DNA of 64,000 nucleotides from Alistipes provencensis (GCF_900083545.1 NZ_LT559262.1:62001-126000); one strand, 5' to 3'. Numbered from the stretch's first letter, positions 1-9,073 are shown. The notes: generated from the sequence alone by a model not told the origin. Translations and numbers: made by a program.

Positions 1-25
1 ATAACCCTTTAAAAACTGAATCAAC

Positions 26-286
26 ATGGCACACAAGAAAGGTGTAGGTAGTTCGAAGAACGGCCGCGAGTCGGAAAGCAAGCGACTCGGCATCAAACTG
101 TTCGGCGGTCAGTTCGCAAAGGCGGGCAACATCATCGTTCGTCAGCGCGGAACCGTGCACAACGCCGGTGAAAACGTAGGCATCGGCAAGGATCACACAC
201 TCTTCGCCCTCGTGGACGGAACCGTGGAGTTCTGCAAGAAAGGCGGAGGCAAATCGTATGTGAGCGTATCTCCGCTCAGCGAGTAA
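26..286 (+). CDS. rpmA: 50S ribosomal protein L27
   Basis: This 86-residue protein is the usual length for L27. It opens with the typical basic start [20 protein letters not shown] and continues with the conserved KLFGGQ and [10 protein letters not shown] segments. L27 sits at the peptidyl-transferase centre of the large ribosomal subunit. In most bacteria it follows rplU, which would lie just left of the window. A strong hairpin with a T-run follows the stop codon, so it is probably the last gene of its transcript. Confidence 0.98.
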   Translation: MAHKKGVGSSKNGRESESKRLGIKLFGGQFAKAGNIIVRQRGTVHNAGENVGIGKDHTLFALVDGTVEFCKKGGGKSYVSVSPLSE

Positions 287-307
287 GCTCCGGCGTCAAG
301 AAGATAA

Positions 308-344
308 GAAAACGGCTTCCCCGATGGGGAGGCCGTTTTCTTTT
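308..344 (+). terminator. Rho-independent terminator of rpmA
   Basis: A GC-rich hairpin has arms gaaaacggc-tcccc and gggga-ggccgttttc around a GAT loop. It is followed by TTTT and starts 21 nt after the rpmA stop codon. Confidence 0.85.
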
Positions 345-624
345 CGGGTAACAGGCCCCCGGCGGGTCCTGCTCCGGATAAAAAAGGGGCGGCGGACGAT
401 ATTCCGCCGGAATGATCCCTGCATTGCCTCGCGCAGTCGCCGCAACGACGAAGCGGAATCCGCTGGAAGAGAATTCATCAGTGACGCCTAAATCACAGCC
501 GCCGCCCCGGAACATAAACCGAAGCGGCGATCGGCGAAACCCGCACGGGGAGTCCCTCGATCGATGGCCGTAAGCGGCGCCGCTCCGAAATCCTGCTGCG
601 CCGTTCCCCATTCCGTCAGAAACG
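345..624. other. Intergenic stretch, no gene recognised
   Basis: Between the rpmA terminator and the 6S-like RNA there is GC-rich sequence. Its only open frames, on the minus strand, have no recognisable motifs, promoter or protein-like composition. I see nothing I can support here. Confidence 0.5.
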
Positions 625-835
625 AAAAAAGGCGCAGATGCAAACTTCCTTGATGCCGGCCTTAGGGAGCCGTGAACCGGAAAGTCGTCCCGCGCCCGTG
701 TTTACCTTGCCACAAGGACAAGGCATAACACAGGACTGACAACGATCATACCCGGTTCAAACAACCTCCGAAGAGGCTCCCTAAGTTTGCATAAAGGTAT
801 GAAGAGTTGTTACCCTTCTCTTACTGTCTGTATTT
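625..835 (-). ncRNA. ssrS: 6S-like regulatory RNA (candidate; Bacteroidales-1 / SsrS type)
   Basis: About 210 nt can fold into one long, bulged rod, as 6S RNA does. Arms 638-647 and 783-792 pair over 10 bp (atgcaaactt with aagtttgcat). Arms 662-671 and 775-784 pair over 10 bp (ttagggagcc with ggctccctaa). Arms 673-680 and 752-759 pair over 8 bp (tgaaccgg with ccggttca), and an apical ccttg/caagg stem closes the end. The direction is set by a good promoter just upstream on the minus strand and by a T-run (complement of 625-630) after the outer arm. 6S RNA binds the housekeeping RNA polymerase holoenzyme and mimics an open promoter. A structured RNA is well supported. The 6S identity rests on shape, length and promoter, not on a covariance-model search. 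Confidence 0.55.
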
Positions 836-840
836 GCCGG

Positions 841-870
841 CAAAGATAGTGAAAAAATCCGATCCGCCAA
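841..870 (-). promoter_or_regulatory. Promoter of the 6S-like RNA
   Basis: On the minus strand a TTG -33 element (868-870) and TATCTTTG -7 element (841-848) are separated by 19 nt. This matches the Bacteroidetes primary sigma consensus TTTG-N19-21-TAnnTTTG. Transcription should start near 835. Confidence 0.7.
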
Positions 871-965
871 TTCCGCGACCGAACGGCGCATGATCCGGAC
901 TTTTTCGAGAAAATCCCGCGGGCTCCGCTGCCCCGCCATCGGGAAATCCCGCGGGCTCAGCAACG

Positions 966-999
966 CAAAAACCCGCCTCCGAGGTTATCGGAAGCGGGC
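966..999 (-). terminator. Terminator after the META-domain gene
   Basis: Read on the minus strand, an 11-bp stem (cccgcttccga with tcggaggcggg, one G-U pair) is followed by a T-run. It lies just beyond the stop codon of the 1026-1457 gene. Confidence 0.8.
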
Positions 1000-1025
1000 T
1001 TGCACGCCGGACGAATCCGGAGCGT

Positions 1026-1457
1026 TTACTTCTTGGCCGGGACGGGCACGGCGCGGAATTCGGCGATGACCTTCTTGTCGTCGTAGAATTTCAGCTCCGA
1101 GCCTTTGATCTCGTAGCTGTCCACCTCGTCGAGCATCTTCACGAAAGCATCCTCGTACTGCATGTCGGGGCAGGCCATCCGGGTCATGCCCAGATTCTCG
1201 AACGACAGCTCCTTGCCCTTCAGCTCGTATTTGCCGAAGAAACGGTTGCAGTTGGTGCGTCCGGCCACCATCGTGTCGGCGGCATTGAACTCCAGCGTGA
1301 AGAAATCCTCCTCGGCGGCAATGGCCTTCGCGGGAATGGCCTCCATCTTGGCGAGTTTCCACTGGGTGCCCTCCAGCGGCAGGGCTTTCTGCTGCGAACC
1401 GCCGCAGGCGGTCATCGCTCCGAGCAGCACGGCGGCTGCGAAAATCTTTTTCATCAT
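1026..1457 (-). CDS. META (HslJ-like) domain lipoprotein
   Basis: A 143-residue protein whose N-terminal lipoprotein signal ends in LLGAMTAC-GG, placing the lipidated Cys near residue 18. The rest (about 30-140) is a single META/HslJ domain: it opens with LEGTQWKLAKM, then has FFTLEFNAADTMVAGRTNCN and ends in a conserved beta region. META domains are small beta-rich modules of unknown biochemical role, in E. coli linked to heat shock and novobiocin resistance. The gene is transcribed alone, with its own promoter (1591-1622) and terminator (966-999), leaving a 5' leader of about 130 nt. An envelope location is inferred from the lipobox. Confidence 0.85.
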   Translation of the reverse strand: MMKKIFAAAVLLGAMTACGGSQQKALPLEGTQWKLAKMEAIPAKAIAAEEDFFTLEFNAADTMVAGRTNCNRFFGKYELKGKELSFENLGMTRMACPDMQYEDAFVKMLDEVDSYEIKGSELKFYDDKKVIAEFRAVPVPAKK

Positions 1458-1590
1458 CTCAAAAATCGTTTGTTAACCGAATTATCCTCTCAAAATACGC
1501 GCCAGACGGCAGGCATTCTCGCTGCGGCCGTCCGGAGGGCGAATCCTGCCAAACGAGGCTTTCACCTCAGCGGCAGGCGGTTCCACACGA

Positions 1591-1622
1591 CAAAGATAGG
1601 CAATAATATCGGAACGGTCAAA
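1591..1622 (-). promoter_or_regulatory. Promoter of the META lipoprotein gene
   Basis: On the minus strand TTTG (1619-1622), a 20-nt spacer and TATCTTTG (1591-1598) form a full match to the Bacteroidetes consensus. The -33 element overlaps the T-run of the preceding gene's terminator. Confidence 0.8.
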
Positions 1623-1649
1623 AAAAAGCCGTCCGGGAATCCGGACGGC
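1620..1649 (-). terminator. Terminator of the 1674-2798 gene
   Basis: On the minus strand gccgtccgg, a 4-nt loop and ccggacggc are followed by eight T. The T-tract merges with the -33 box of the next gene. Confidence 0.85.
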
Positions 1650-1673
1650 GCAAAGCAATGATGGGACAGGCCC

Positions 1674-2798
1674 CTATTTCGCCTGTTTGGTGAGTTTGAT
1701 GCCGAGTTCGAACTTGGTGCTGTTGTCGAAGATATCGGTGACGAATTTCAGGATATCCTCTTTGGTGATAGCCATCTCTTCACCCATCGAAACACCCTCA
1801 TCGGGTACCAGTTGGCCGATCAAATCAACCAAGAGCCCCTTGAAAGGCAGGATCATTTCCCGGTCGACATAAAGCGTCGACACATCCCCTTCGACTTTAT
1901 ACTTAAGCGGCAGGGCAAAAACCTCTTCGTTGCTGACCACCCCCAGTTTATATTTGGCAATCATTCCGTCGATCATGGCAGCGATCGGCGTTCCGAGCGT
2001 TCCGGGATCGACCTTCGAAATAAACTGCTTGTCAACAGCCAAATAGATTTTACCATCCTGCGTGTAATAACTAATGGCATCGACGGGAACAATCGGCAAT
2101 GTCTCGATGTCAGGGAAAGAAAGCACCTCCTCACCGAAGGTGGGATTGAAAATATCAGTCAGTCCGTTTTCCAGCGTCACCGAACGGTATTTTGCACCGA
2201 CACGCCCATCGTCCAGCAGTTCAAGACCGACAAGACCCTGAGCGTAATACGCTCCAACCATCATGGGCAGCATGTATTCAACCAACCCCCATTCAATCGC
2301 ATTATCCTTATCGCCGTTCAAAGGCAGCGAGGGAGCACCGTTGTCATTCCACTCGGTCGAAAGGACCAAGCCGAAATCGTAAACGGCCGTATTCACCTTG
2401 GGAACATAGTTACCGATAAGTTCCGATGCGAATTTGGCTTTCTGGGTGATGGCTACCGTTACGTCCTGAACTCCCGGTGCGCTCAGCACCAGTTTGGCGC
2501 TGCGCTTGGTCGAAGCGGTGTTGGGCTGGACGGTGATCTTCACACCGCCCTCCTGCACGACGGGCGTCACCCAGCCCGTCTCGGAACCGTCGTAAACCAC
2601 ATCGGCGCTGTACGAAGAGAGGTGCTCGGTCTCCACGGCCAGCACTTTGGAATAGGTGCCGCTCGTGAAGCGGAAATCGGTGGTTTCGGGAGTCAGCTTG
2701 GCCTGATCCTGCTTGTCGTCGTCGTTACAGGCCGTAAAGGCGAATCCCATCGCACCGACGGCCAGCAGCATCGCTGCACGCATAAAAATGTTTTTCAT
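1674..2798 (-). CDS. Lipoprotein with BACON-like N-terminal domain, function unknown
   Basis: A 374-residue protein with a lipoprotein signal (lipobox GFAFTAC-NDDD, Cys about 24). Residues about 35-125 look like a BACON/BACON-like immunoglobulin fold, with the typical spacing of VVYDGSETGWVTPVV, then VQPNTASTKRSAKLVLSA, then VTVAITQKAK. The remainder (about 126-374) is mixed alpha/beta with a hydrophobic YMLPMMVGAYYAQG stretch. It resembles Bacteroidales outer-membrane lipoproteins of unknown function that I cannot name with certainty. The acidic NDDDK right after the lipidated Cys resembles a lipoprotein surface-export signal. It is a single-gene transcript with its own promoter and terminator. 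Confidence 0.75.
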   Translation of the reverse strand: MKNIFMRAAMLLAVGAMGFAFTACNDDDKQDQAKLTPETTDFRFTSGTYSKVLAVETEHLSSYSADVVYDGSETGWVTPVVQEGGVKITVQPNTASTKRSAKLVLSAPGVQDVTVAITQKAKFASELIGNYVPKVNTAVYDFGLVLSTEWNDNGAPSLPLNGDKDNAIEWGLVEYMLPMMVGAYYAQGLVGLELLDDGRVGAKYRSVTLENGLTDIFNPTFGEEVLSFPDIETLPIVPVDAISYYTQDGKIYLAVDKQFISKVDPGTLGTPIAAMIDGMIAKYKLGVVSNEEVFALPLKYKVEGDVSTLYVDREMILPFKGLLVDLIGQLVPDEGVSMGEEMAITKEDILKFVTDIFDNSTKFELGIKLTKQAK

Positions 2799-2832
2799 CG
2801 TAAAAGGAGTATTTAGAATTCAATTTGCCCGG

Positions 2833-2864
2833 CAAAAATACCTCCAAGAGATATTACGGACAAA
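2833..2864 (-). promoter_or_regulatory. Promoter of the BACON-like lipoprotein gene
   Basis: On the minus strand TTTG (2861-2864), a 20-nt spacer and TATTTTTG (2833-2840) match the consensus. The start codon lies about 30 nt downstream. Confidence 0.8.
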
Positions 2865-2955
2865 TAAATTCAATCGGGGGGGGGAAAGACATCACGAACC
2901 GGGATGTTTTCATCACGAACCTTTTTGCCGGAAGCCGGAAAACCGACTGCATCCC

Positions 2956-2988
2956 ACAAAAAAGCCGCGGCATTGCTGCCGCGGCTTT
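2956..2988 (-). terminator. Terminator of nifJ
   Basis: On the minus strand a perfect 12-bp stem (aaagccgcggca with tgccgcggcttt) around a 4-nt loop is followed by a T-run. It lies 22 nt after the nifJ stop codon. Confidence 0.9.
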
Positions 2989-3010
2989 CACCTATTTATT
3001 TATGAAGATA

Positions 3011-6000
3011 TCAGAACTCCATCTTCGAAAGACGTACATAGCCGTTGTAGCGCCACTTGGCGTTCTCCTCGGCGGCGGTGAACAATTCGTCGGCCTCGGC
3101 GGGGAACGACTTCTGGAGCGAGGTGTAACGAACCTCCTTCATCAGGAAGTCGCGGAACTTCGACCAGTCGGGCTCCTTCGAGTCCAGCACGAACGGGTTC
3201 TTGCCCTGCTCCTCGAGCATCGGGTTGTAGTGCCACAGGTGCCAGTAACCGCAGGCTACGGCCTCCTTGCCGACGGTCTGCGTGCGGGTCATGCCGCCCT
3301 TGATGCCGTGGTTGATACACGGTGCGTAGGCGATCACGAGCGAAGGACCGGGATAGGCCTCGGCCTCCTTCAGCACGTTGAACAACTGCTGCTGCGAAGC
3401 GCCGATCGAAACCTGAGCCACATAGACATAACCGTAGGTCATGGCCATGGCGCCGAGGTCCTTCTTGCGGATGCGCTTGCCGCTCGATGCGAACTTGGCA
3501 ACGGCGCCCACGGGAGTCGATTTCGACGACTGCCCGCCGGTGTTGGAGTAAACCTCGGTGTCGACGACGAGGATGTTCACGTCGTGGCCCGAAGCCAGTA
3601 CATGGTCCACACCGCCGTAACCGATGTCGTAGCCCCAGCCGTCGCCGCCGATGATCCACTGCGACTTCTTCACGAGCCACTCCTTGTGCTCGAGGATCTT
3701 CTTGCAGGCGTCGCAGCCGCAAGCCTCCATCATGGGGATCAGGCGCGCCGTAACCTCGGCCGATTTGGCCGACGAACCGCGGTTCTCGATCCACTCCTTC
3801 ATCGTGGCTTTCAGTTCGTCCGAACACTTGGCGCAGTTGGCGACAGCGTCTTCCATAGCATCCTGAATGCGGTCGCGGAGTTTCTCCACGCCGATGTGCA
3901 TACCCAGACCGAACTCGGCATTGTCCTCGAAGAGCGAGTTGGCCCATGCGGGACCGTGGCCGGCGGCGTTGGTGCAGTAGGGCGTCGAGGGCGCCGAACC
4001 CGAGTAGATCGAGGTACAGCCCGTGGCGTTGGCGACCATCATCTTGTCGCCGAAGAGCTGCGAGATGGCCTTGATGTAAGGGGTCTCGCCGCAGCCTGCG
4101 CAGGCGCCCGAGAACTCGAACAGCGGCTGTGCGAACTGCAGGTTCTTGACCGACTTGGTCTTGTCCACGACCTGCTTGTAACCGATATTTTTCGTAATGT
4201 AATCCCAGTTCTTCTGCTGGGGCATCTGCTCCTCCAGCGGACACATGACGAGCGCCTTCTCCTTGGCGGGGCAGACGTCGACACAGTTCGAGCAGCCCGT
4301 ACAGTCGAGCGGCGAAATCTGGATGCGGAACTTGTACTCCTTGGTCTCGCCGAGGCCCTGTTTCCACTCCACGCCCGAAGCGGCGGCCTCCTCCTCGGTG
4401 GCGAGGAACGGACGGATCACGGCGTGGGGGCAGACATAGGCGCACTGGTTGCACTGGATACAGTTCTCGATCTTCCACTCGGGAACATTGACGGCGATGC
4501 CGCGCTTCTCATAAGCGGCCGTACCGTTGTCCCATGTACCGTCCTCACGGCCGGTGAAGGCCGAAACGGGCAGCATGTCACCCTTCAGTCCGTTGATCGG
4601 CTCGACGACCTTGCGCACGAACTCGGGGTACGAAGCGTTCGAAACGTGCTCGAAGCCCTTGTCCTCGATCGACGCCCACTCAGCGGGCACGTCGACCTTC
4701 ACGACGGCGTTGCCGCCGGCGTCGACAGCCGCGTAGTTCATGTTGACGATATCCTCACCCTTCTTTCCGTAGGATTTGAGGATAGCCTTCTTCATCTCCT
4801 CGACGGCCTTGTCGAACGGGATGACGTTGGCGATCTTGAAGAACGCCGACTGCATGATGGTGTTCGTGCGCGAACCCAGCCCCAGCTCGGCGGCGATCTT
4901 CGTGGCGTTGATGATATAGAAGTTGATCTTGTTCTTGGCGAGGTAGACCTTCATGTGGTCGGGCAGCGTCGCGCAGGTGGTCTCGGCGTCATGCACCGAG
5001 TTCAGCAGGAACGAGCCGCCGGCCTTCAGGCCCTTGAGCACGTCGTACTTGTCGACGTACGAGGGAACGTGGCAGGCCACGAAATCGGGAGTGGTCACCA
5101 GATAGGGCGACGTGATGGGCAGGTCGCCGAAACGCAGGTGCGACGAGGTATAGCCGCCCGACTTTTTCGAGTCATAGGAGAAATAGGCCTGACAGTACTT
5201 GTTCGTCGTGCCGCCGATGATCTTGATCGAGTTCTTGTTGGCACCCACCGTACCGTCGGCGCCCAGACCGAAGAAGAGACCCTCGAACGTGCCGGGCTTC
5301 GCCAGCGAAATCTCCTCGCCGACGGGCAGCGAACGGAACGTCACGTCGTCCACGATACCCACCGTGAACTGGTTTTTGGGCTCGTTCATCTTCAGGTTCT
5401 CGAACACGGCCAGCATCTGCGCCGGGGTGGTGTCCTTCGACGAGAGGCCGTAGCGGCCGCCGATGATGAGCGGCTTCTTGTCGCACGGGCAGGTGGCAAA
5501 TGCCTCGACGATGTCCAGATAGAGGGGGTCGCCGTTGGCTCCCGGCTCCTTCGTGCGGTCGAGCACACAGATGCGCTTCACGCTCTCGGGAAGCACTGCC
5601 ATCAGGTATTTCACCGAGAACGGACGGTAGAGATGTACGGTGACGACACCCACCTTCTCGCCTTTGGCCGTCAGGTAGTCGACCGTCTCCTTGATGGTCT
5701 CGGTCACCGAACCCATCGCAACGACGATGTTCTCGGCATCCTTCGCACCATAGTATACGAACGGCTTGTATTCGCGGCCGGTGATCTTCGAAATCTCCTT
5801 CATGGTATCGGCCACCATGTCGGGCACGGCGTCGTAGAACTTGTTCGAAGCCTCGCGCGTCTGGAAATAGATATCGGGGTTCTGGGCCGTACCGCGGGTC
5901 ACGGGGTGCTCGGGGTTCAGCGCCCGGTTGCGGAACTCCTTCAGGGCGTCCCGGTCGAGCATGGCCGTCAGCGCGGCTTCGTCGATCAATTCGATCTTCT

Positions 6001-6544
6001 GGATCTCGTGCGAGGTGCGGAAACCGTCGAAGAAGTGCAGGAACGGCACGCGCGACTTGAGCGACACGAGGTGTGCGACGCCCGCGAGGTCCATGACCTC
6101 CTGCACCGACGAGGTGGCGAGCATGGCGAACCCGGTCTGGCGCGTAGCCATCACGTCCTGATGGTCACCGAAGATCGACAGCGACTGTGCGGCCAGCGCA
6201 CGCGCCGAAACGTGGAACACGCCCGGAAGCAGCTCGCCGGAGATCTTATACATGTTGGGGACCATCAGCAGCAGGCCCTGCGATGCGGTGAAGGTCGAGG
6301 TCAGCGCACCGCTCTGGAGCGATCCGTGCACGGCGCCGGCAGCGCCGGCCTCCGACTGCATTTCAACGACTTTGACGGTCTCGCCGAAGATATTTTTGCG
6401 TCCCTGCGCAGCCCACTCGTCCACGAGCTCGGCCATCGTCGACGACGGTGTGATGGGATAGATGGCTGCGACTTCCGAGAACATATAGGCCACATGGGCC
6501 GCAGCGTAGTTACCATCACAGGTGATAAATTTCTTTTCTGCCAT
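3011..6544 (-). CDS. nifJ: Pyruvate:ferredoxin (flavodoxin) oxidoreductase
   Basis: This 1177-residue single-chain PFOR oxidatively decarboxylates pyruvate to acetyl-CoA and CO2, passing electrons to ferredoxin or flavodoxin. The N-terminal region starts with the pyruvate-binding stretch (AAIYPITPSSTMAE) and contains SEAGAAGAVHG. Two ferredoxin-type 4Fe-4S motifs follow: CIQCNQCAYVCP near residue 692 and DCTGCSNCVDVCP near 747. The C-terminal thiamine-diphosphate domain has GDGWGYDIGYGG and DTEVYSNTGGQ near 970-1000, plus cysteines for the proximal cluster (FSGACAGCGETPY). Length and domain order are those of the full-length enzyme. It is monocistronic, between a strong terminator and a TATCTTTG promoter box, and is central to anaerobic energy metabolism together with ppdK at the window's right end. 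Confidence 0.98.
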   Translation of the reverse strand: MAEKKFITCDGNYAAAHVAYMFSEVAAIYPITPSSTMAELVDEWAAQGRKNIFGETVKVVEMQSEAGAAGAVHGSLQSGALTSTFTASQGLLLMVPNMYKISGELLPGVFHVSARALAAQSLSIFGDHQDVMATRQTGFAMLATSSVQEVMDLAGVAHLVSLKSRVPFLHFFDGFRTSHEIQKIELIDEAALTAMLDRDALKEFRNRALNPEHPVTRGTAQNPDIYFQTREASNKFYDAVPDMVADTMKEISKITGREYKPFVYYGAKDAENIVVAMGSVTETIKETVDYLTAKGEKVGVVTVHLYRPFSVKYLMAVLPESVKRICVLDRTKEPGANGDPLYLDIVEAFATCPCDKKPLIIGGRYGLSSKDTTPAQMLAVFENLKMNEPKNQFTVGIVDDVTFRSLPVGEEISLAKPGTFEGLFFGLGADGTVGANKNSIKIIGGTTNKYCQAYFSYDSKKSGGYTSSHLRFGDLPITSPYLVTTPDFVACHVPSYVDKYDVLKGLKAGGSFLLNSVHDAETTCATLPDHMKVYLAKNKINFYIINATKIAAELGLGSRTNTIMQSAFFKIANVIPFDKAVEEMKKAILKSYGKKGEDIVNMNYAAVDAGGNAVVKVDVPAEWASIEDKGFEHVSNASYPEFVRKVVEPINGLKGDMLPVSAFTGREDGTWDNGTAAYEKRGIAVNVPEWKIENCIQCNQCAYVCPHAVIRPFLATEEEAAASGVEWKQGLGETKEYKFRIQISPLDCTGCSNCVDVCPAKEKALVMCPLEEQMPQQKNWDYITKNIGYKQVVDKTKSVKNLQFAQPLFEFSGACAGCGETPYIKAISQLFGDKMMVANATGCTSIYSGSAPSTPYCTNAAGHGPAWANSLFEDNAEFGLGMHIGVEKLRDRIQDAMEDAVANCAKCSDELKATMKEWIENRGSSAKSAEVTARLIPMMEACGCDACKKILEHKEWLVKKSQWIIGGDGWGYDIGYGGVDHVLASGHDVNILVVDTEVYSNTGGQSSKSTPVGAVAKFASSGKRIRKKDLGAMAMTYGYVYVAQVSIGASQQQLFNVLKEAEAYPGPSLVIAYAPCINHGIKGGMTRTQTVGKEAVACGYWHLWHYNPMLEEQGKNPFVLDSKEPDWSKFRDFLMKEVRYTSLQKSFPAEADELFTAAEENAKWRYNGYVRLSKMEF

Positions 6545-6618
6545 TTTAGTTGAAATTTTAGATGATATTTGTGTGTATTTCCTAATGATTCAGGCATAGC
6601 CCGGAAACACGGGCGATG

Positions 6619-6626
6619 CAAAGATA
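6619..6626 (-). promoter_or_regulatory. -7 box of the nifJ promoter
   Basis: TATCTTTG on the minus strand, about 75 nt upstream of the nifJ start codon. I see no clear TTTG at -33, so only half of the consensus is present. Confidence 0.55.
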
Positions 6627-6808
6627 GCAATTTCGACCGAGAAACGATGTCTATTTTTGTTCAAAAAAGTGTAAATATTTGCCTTTTCAAATGTTAATAA
6701 AATAACAATCGAATTGTTATTCAATTAACAGTAAACTCACGGAGAATCACTGAGTTGAAGAACTTGCTATCCGATAGCGCGTTACCCCGGGACGCACACC
6801 GCCGCGGC

Positions 6809-6844
6809 AAAAAAACGCCGGAACCACCTTCCCGTGATCCCGGC
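6809..6844 (-). terminator. Terminator of the zincin-like protein gene
   Basis: On the minus strand GCCGGGA and TTCCGGC arms enclose an imperfect inner stem and are followed by seven T. It lies about 30 nt past the stop codon. Confidence 0.75.
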
Positions 6845-6874
6845 GATATGTCCGAAGTTAAAAATTCGCGATGC

Positions 6875-8482
6875 CTAAGGTTGCGGTTGCGGAAAACGCC
6901 AGTCGGCACCCCGTTTTTCGAAATAACCGTGCGAAAGAATGTGGTCACGGTCAGTGAAAATGTAGAAATCTTCCGGACCATGAAAGACATTGTTGATGTC
7001 GATGAGCCGCCGCTCGTCGAGAGCCGTATAGACTGCCATCCCCAGTTCAGGATTTTCGGGATTGGGCATGCAGGCGATAAGGCGCACCTCCGGATCATCG
7101 TACCTCCGATCGGCGATAATTGCTCCCGGCTCGACCCGGAAAGGCAATTTCGAACGGTATTTGGCCAGCAGCAGATTGCTCTCCACCGTACCGTAACAAA
7201 CGATATTACAGTTGTCCAACGGCATTTTCAGGGCTATGCTGTCGGCAATGACCCGCAGCGGATTATTCTCTCGGGAACGGGAATTGATCCAATCCGCGAT
7301 ACGGCGTACATATTCAGCTACCTCCGAAGCAGCATCGCCCACAGTCGGATAGACATATACGAGCTCAGCCGCCCTAAAAACAGCATTGGCAGGTCCTTGA
7401 AAACGAGGTTTGTAAAGTTCCGCCTCATTGAACACCTGCAATAGTTCCGGCACATAGTCCGCGAACGTAATACCCGTTGAATCGCGCAGCTCCTCATATT
7501 CGCGGAGTTTAGCGACCAAAGGCCGGATATAACCAAAATGAATTTGCTCCTGACCTCTAAGCCGGGACTCGGCCGCTTCGGGACCATACAGCACCTCAGC
7601 CAAACGAATTTCAACGGCCCGAACGAGATGTTCGATGACACAAACCCGCCAAGTATGGTAAGCCCATTTTTTCATCTGCTCGCGGATCGGTTCAAAACAG
7701 CGGCTACTCTGTGCCACCAGATCAGGATGCAATTCGACTGAAGGGTTGACGAACGAATGGCCGAATTCGTGGAGCAGCAGGTCCGGCAGATTAAGCCGGT
7801 CATTCGCCAATGTTCCATCCCCATTTTGGGGTACAGCAACAAGTGCATATACATGCACTCCACCCGTAGAATCGGACAACCGAGGCCCATAATGACCATA
7901 GGCATTGAGTGGACACAAAATAATGTCGTAACTCTTCCGCTTCATATTATAATACGATTCGAGCAATTCTACAATATCAAGATCGCCCACTTTCATTTTG
8001 CCCCAGTTGAGAAGCCGACAATAGAAATCCTCGTTCTCCGCCCAAAAATCGCCGAAACGGGATTCTTCAGCAAAACTTTTCAAAGCGATTCGGTATCGTC
8101 GGAGTCTTTTTTCTATGTTTGCGTCTTTTATCATATAGCCGGGATAAGGACTCTGCTGTTCCAATTCAGGCGGGAACGAATAAACAAGCATTTGTGATGC
8201 AATCCCATCACAGCCAATCCTGAATCGATACGGTTTCCTCATACGTTTCACAGCCTTGGAATCGGAGAATGCACCGAAACGGGCTTGTACGCGGTCACTG
8301 TAAGGAGTATCATGGGTGCTGAGCGGATATCCGGCCACCACTTGCACGGCCCCGAGCAGCTCCATGCGGGGATCGACGGAAATGGTGAGTTTGCCGATGC
8401 TGTCCTTCACCGGGAGCAGCGTCTGGGCATTGGCCGCGAACAGAAAGGCCGAGGCAAGCAGGGCGAGAAGAAGTCGTTTCAT
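6875..8482 (-). CDS. Secreted DUF4932-like protein with zincin HEFGH motif
   Basis: A 535-residue protein with a Sec signal peptide (MKRLLLALLASAFLFAANAQ, cleavage near 20). Residues 238-242 are HEFGH within LPDLLLHEFGHSFVNP, the HExxH zinc-binding helix of zincin metallopeptidases. It is preceded by a beta strand ending VYALVAVPQ, as expected for the edge strand. The layout resembles the DUF4932 family of Bacteroidetes, and I infer a periplasmic or secreted metallopeptidase of unknown substrate. A third zinc ligand cannot be assigned with confidence; Glu residues in the EIRLAEVLYG and EYEELRD helices are candidates. The C-terminal 90 residues form a separate alpha/beta part. The GC content seems lower than in neighbouring genes (AT-rich centre, 7,400-8,200), which may indicate transfer. 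It is monocistronic. Confidence 0.75.
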   Translation of the reverse strand: MKRLLLALLASAFLFAANAQTLLPVKDSIGKLTISVDPRMELLGAVQVVAGYPLSTHDTPYSDRVQARFGAFSDSKAVKRMRKPYRFRIGCDGIASQMLVYSFPPELEQQSPYPGYMIKDANIEKRLRRYRIALKSFAEESRFGDFWAENEDFYCRLLNWGKMKVGDLDIVELLESYYNMKRKSYDIILCPLNAYGHYGPRLSDSTGGVHVYALVAVPQNGDGTLANDRLNLPDLLLHEFGHSFVNPSVELHPDLVAQSSRCFEPIREQMKKWAYHTWRVCVIEHLVRAVEIRLAEVLYGPEAAESRLRGQEQIHFGYIRPLVAKLREYEELRDSTGITFADYVPELLQVFNEAELYKPRFQGPANAVFRAAELVYVYPTVGDAASEVAEYVRRIADWINSRSRENNPLRVIADSIALKMPLDNCNIVCYGTVESNLLLAKYRSKLPFRVEPGAIIADRRYDDPEVRLIACMPNPENPELGMAVYTALDERRLIDINNVFHGPEDFYIFTDRDHILSHGYFEKRGADWRFPQPQP

Positions 8483-8990
8483 TGCAGGATCAGGTTAGTT
8501 TATCGGTAAAGTTACTATAAAAATGGAGAAAAAGAGCGGCACTCTGAAAAAATTTAAGTCCCCAACACTCGATCCGACTCGCCCAACACACAAAATCCGG
8601 TCGTAAAAATAAGACTTTCGGACAGGCGGTCGTCATGTCCGGAAAAATTATTAACTTTGTCCGTGCGATGTCAAATATTCGCGACCGTTCTTTAAATAAT
8701 CGAATATAAAAGACGATTGTATTGGGGCTCCTGAAATCTGGTAAATTTTTTGCAAACCCACAATGGATCGTACCCAAGGGTGCGTGCTGATGTGAAGGGT
8801 TTGAGGGCTTACCAGAGCCACAGGAGCCGGATGTCGGCAGCACTCTTCTCGTTTCTGCCGGTCATGTCATCATGCAGCGGCGGGAGCGATGGATTCTCCA
8901 AATCCCAAACTTCTTCATAGTCACCGAATCCATTTTTTCTGAAACAATGAGGCGTCACTTGTGTTCCCCGCCGCTGCTTTTTCATACCTT

Positions 8991-9012
8991 TGGTGTCGCA
9001 ACGACACTTTTA
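8991..9012 (+). repeat. Promoter-proximal repeat, copy 1
   Basis: A 22-nt sequence containing the hairpin gtgtcg-caa-cgacac followed by tttta lies about 75 nt upstream of the M16 start codon. A copy with 20 of 22 identical bases lies at 12421-12442 on the minus strand, about 75 nt upstream of rsmA. Confidence 0.7.
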
Positions 9013-9073
9013 CCGGCCGGAAGGGCCCGCTGAACCGAATGCAATCCGGTTTTGCAGCCATTCCGCTTTTTAT

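Larger units (their letters stand above)
6545..6874. other. Intergenic region between nifJ and the 6875-8482 gene
   Basis: About 330 nt holding the nifJ leader and promoter box (6619-6626), an AT-rich stretch (6650-6740) and the terminator of the 6875-8482 gene (6809-6844). I see no gene here. Confidence 0.6.

Noticed and set aside
2825..6553. Very long plus-strand open frame (over 1200 codons) opposite nifJ
   Set aside because: It is the antisense of nifJ in GC-rich DNA, rich in Arg, His, Val and Leu and without domains; nifJ has clear catalytic motifs and its own promoter and terminator.
8490..8843. Minus-strand 117-codon open frame in the gap before the M16 genes
   Set aside because: No promoter, no protein-like pattern and Pro/Ser/Cys-rich random composition; it also crosses an orphan plus-strand promoter-like box.
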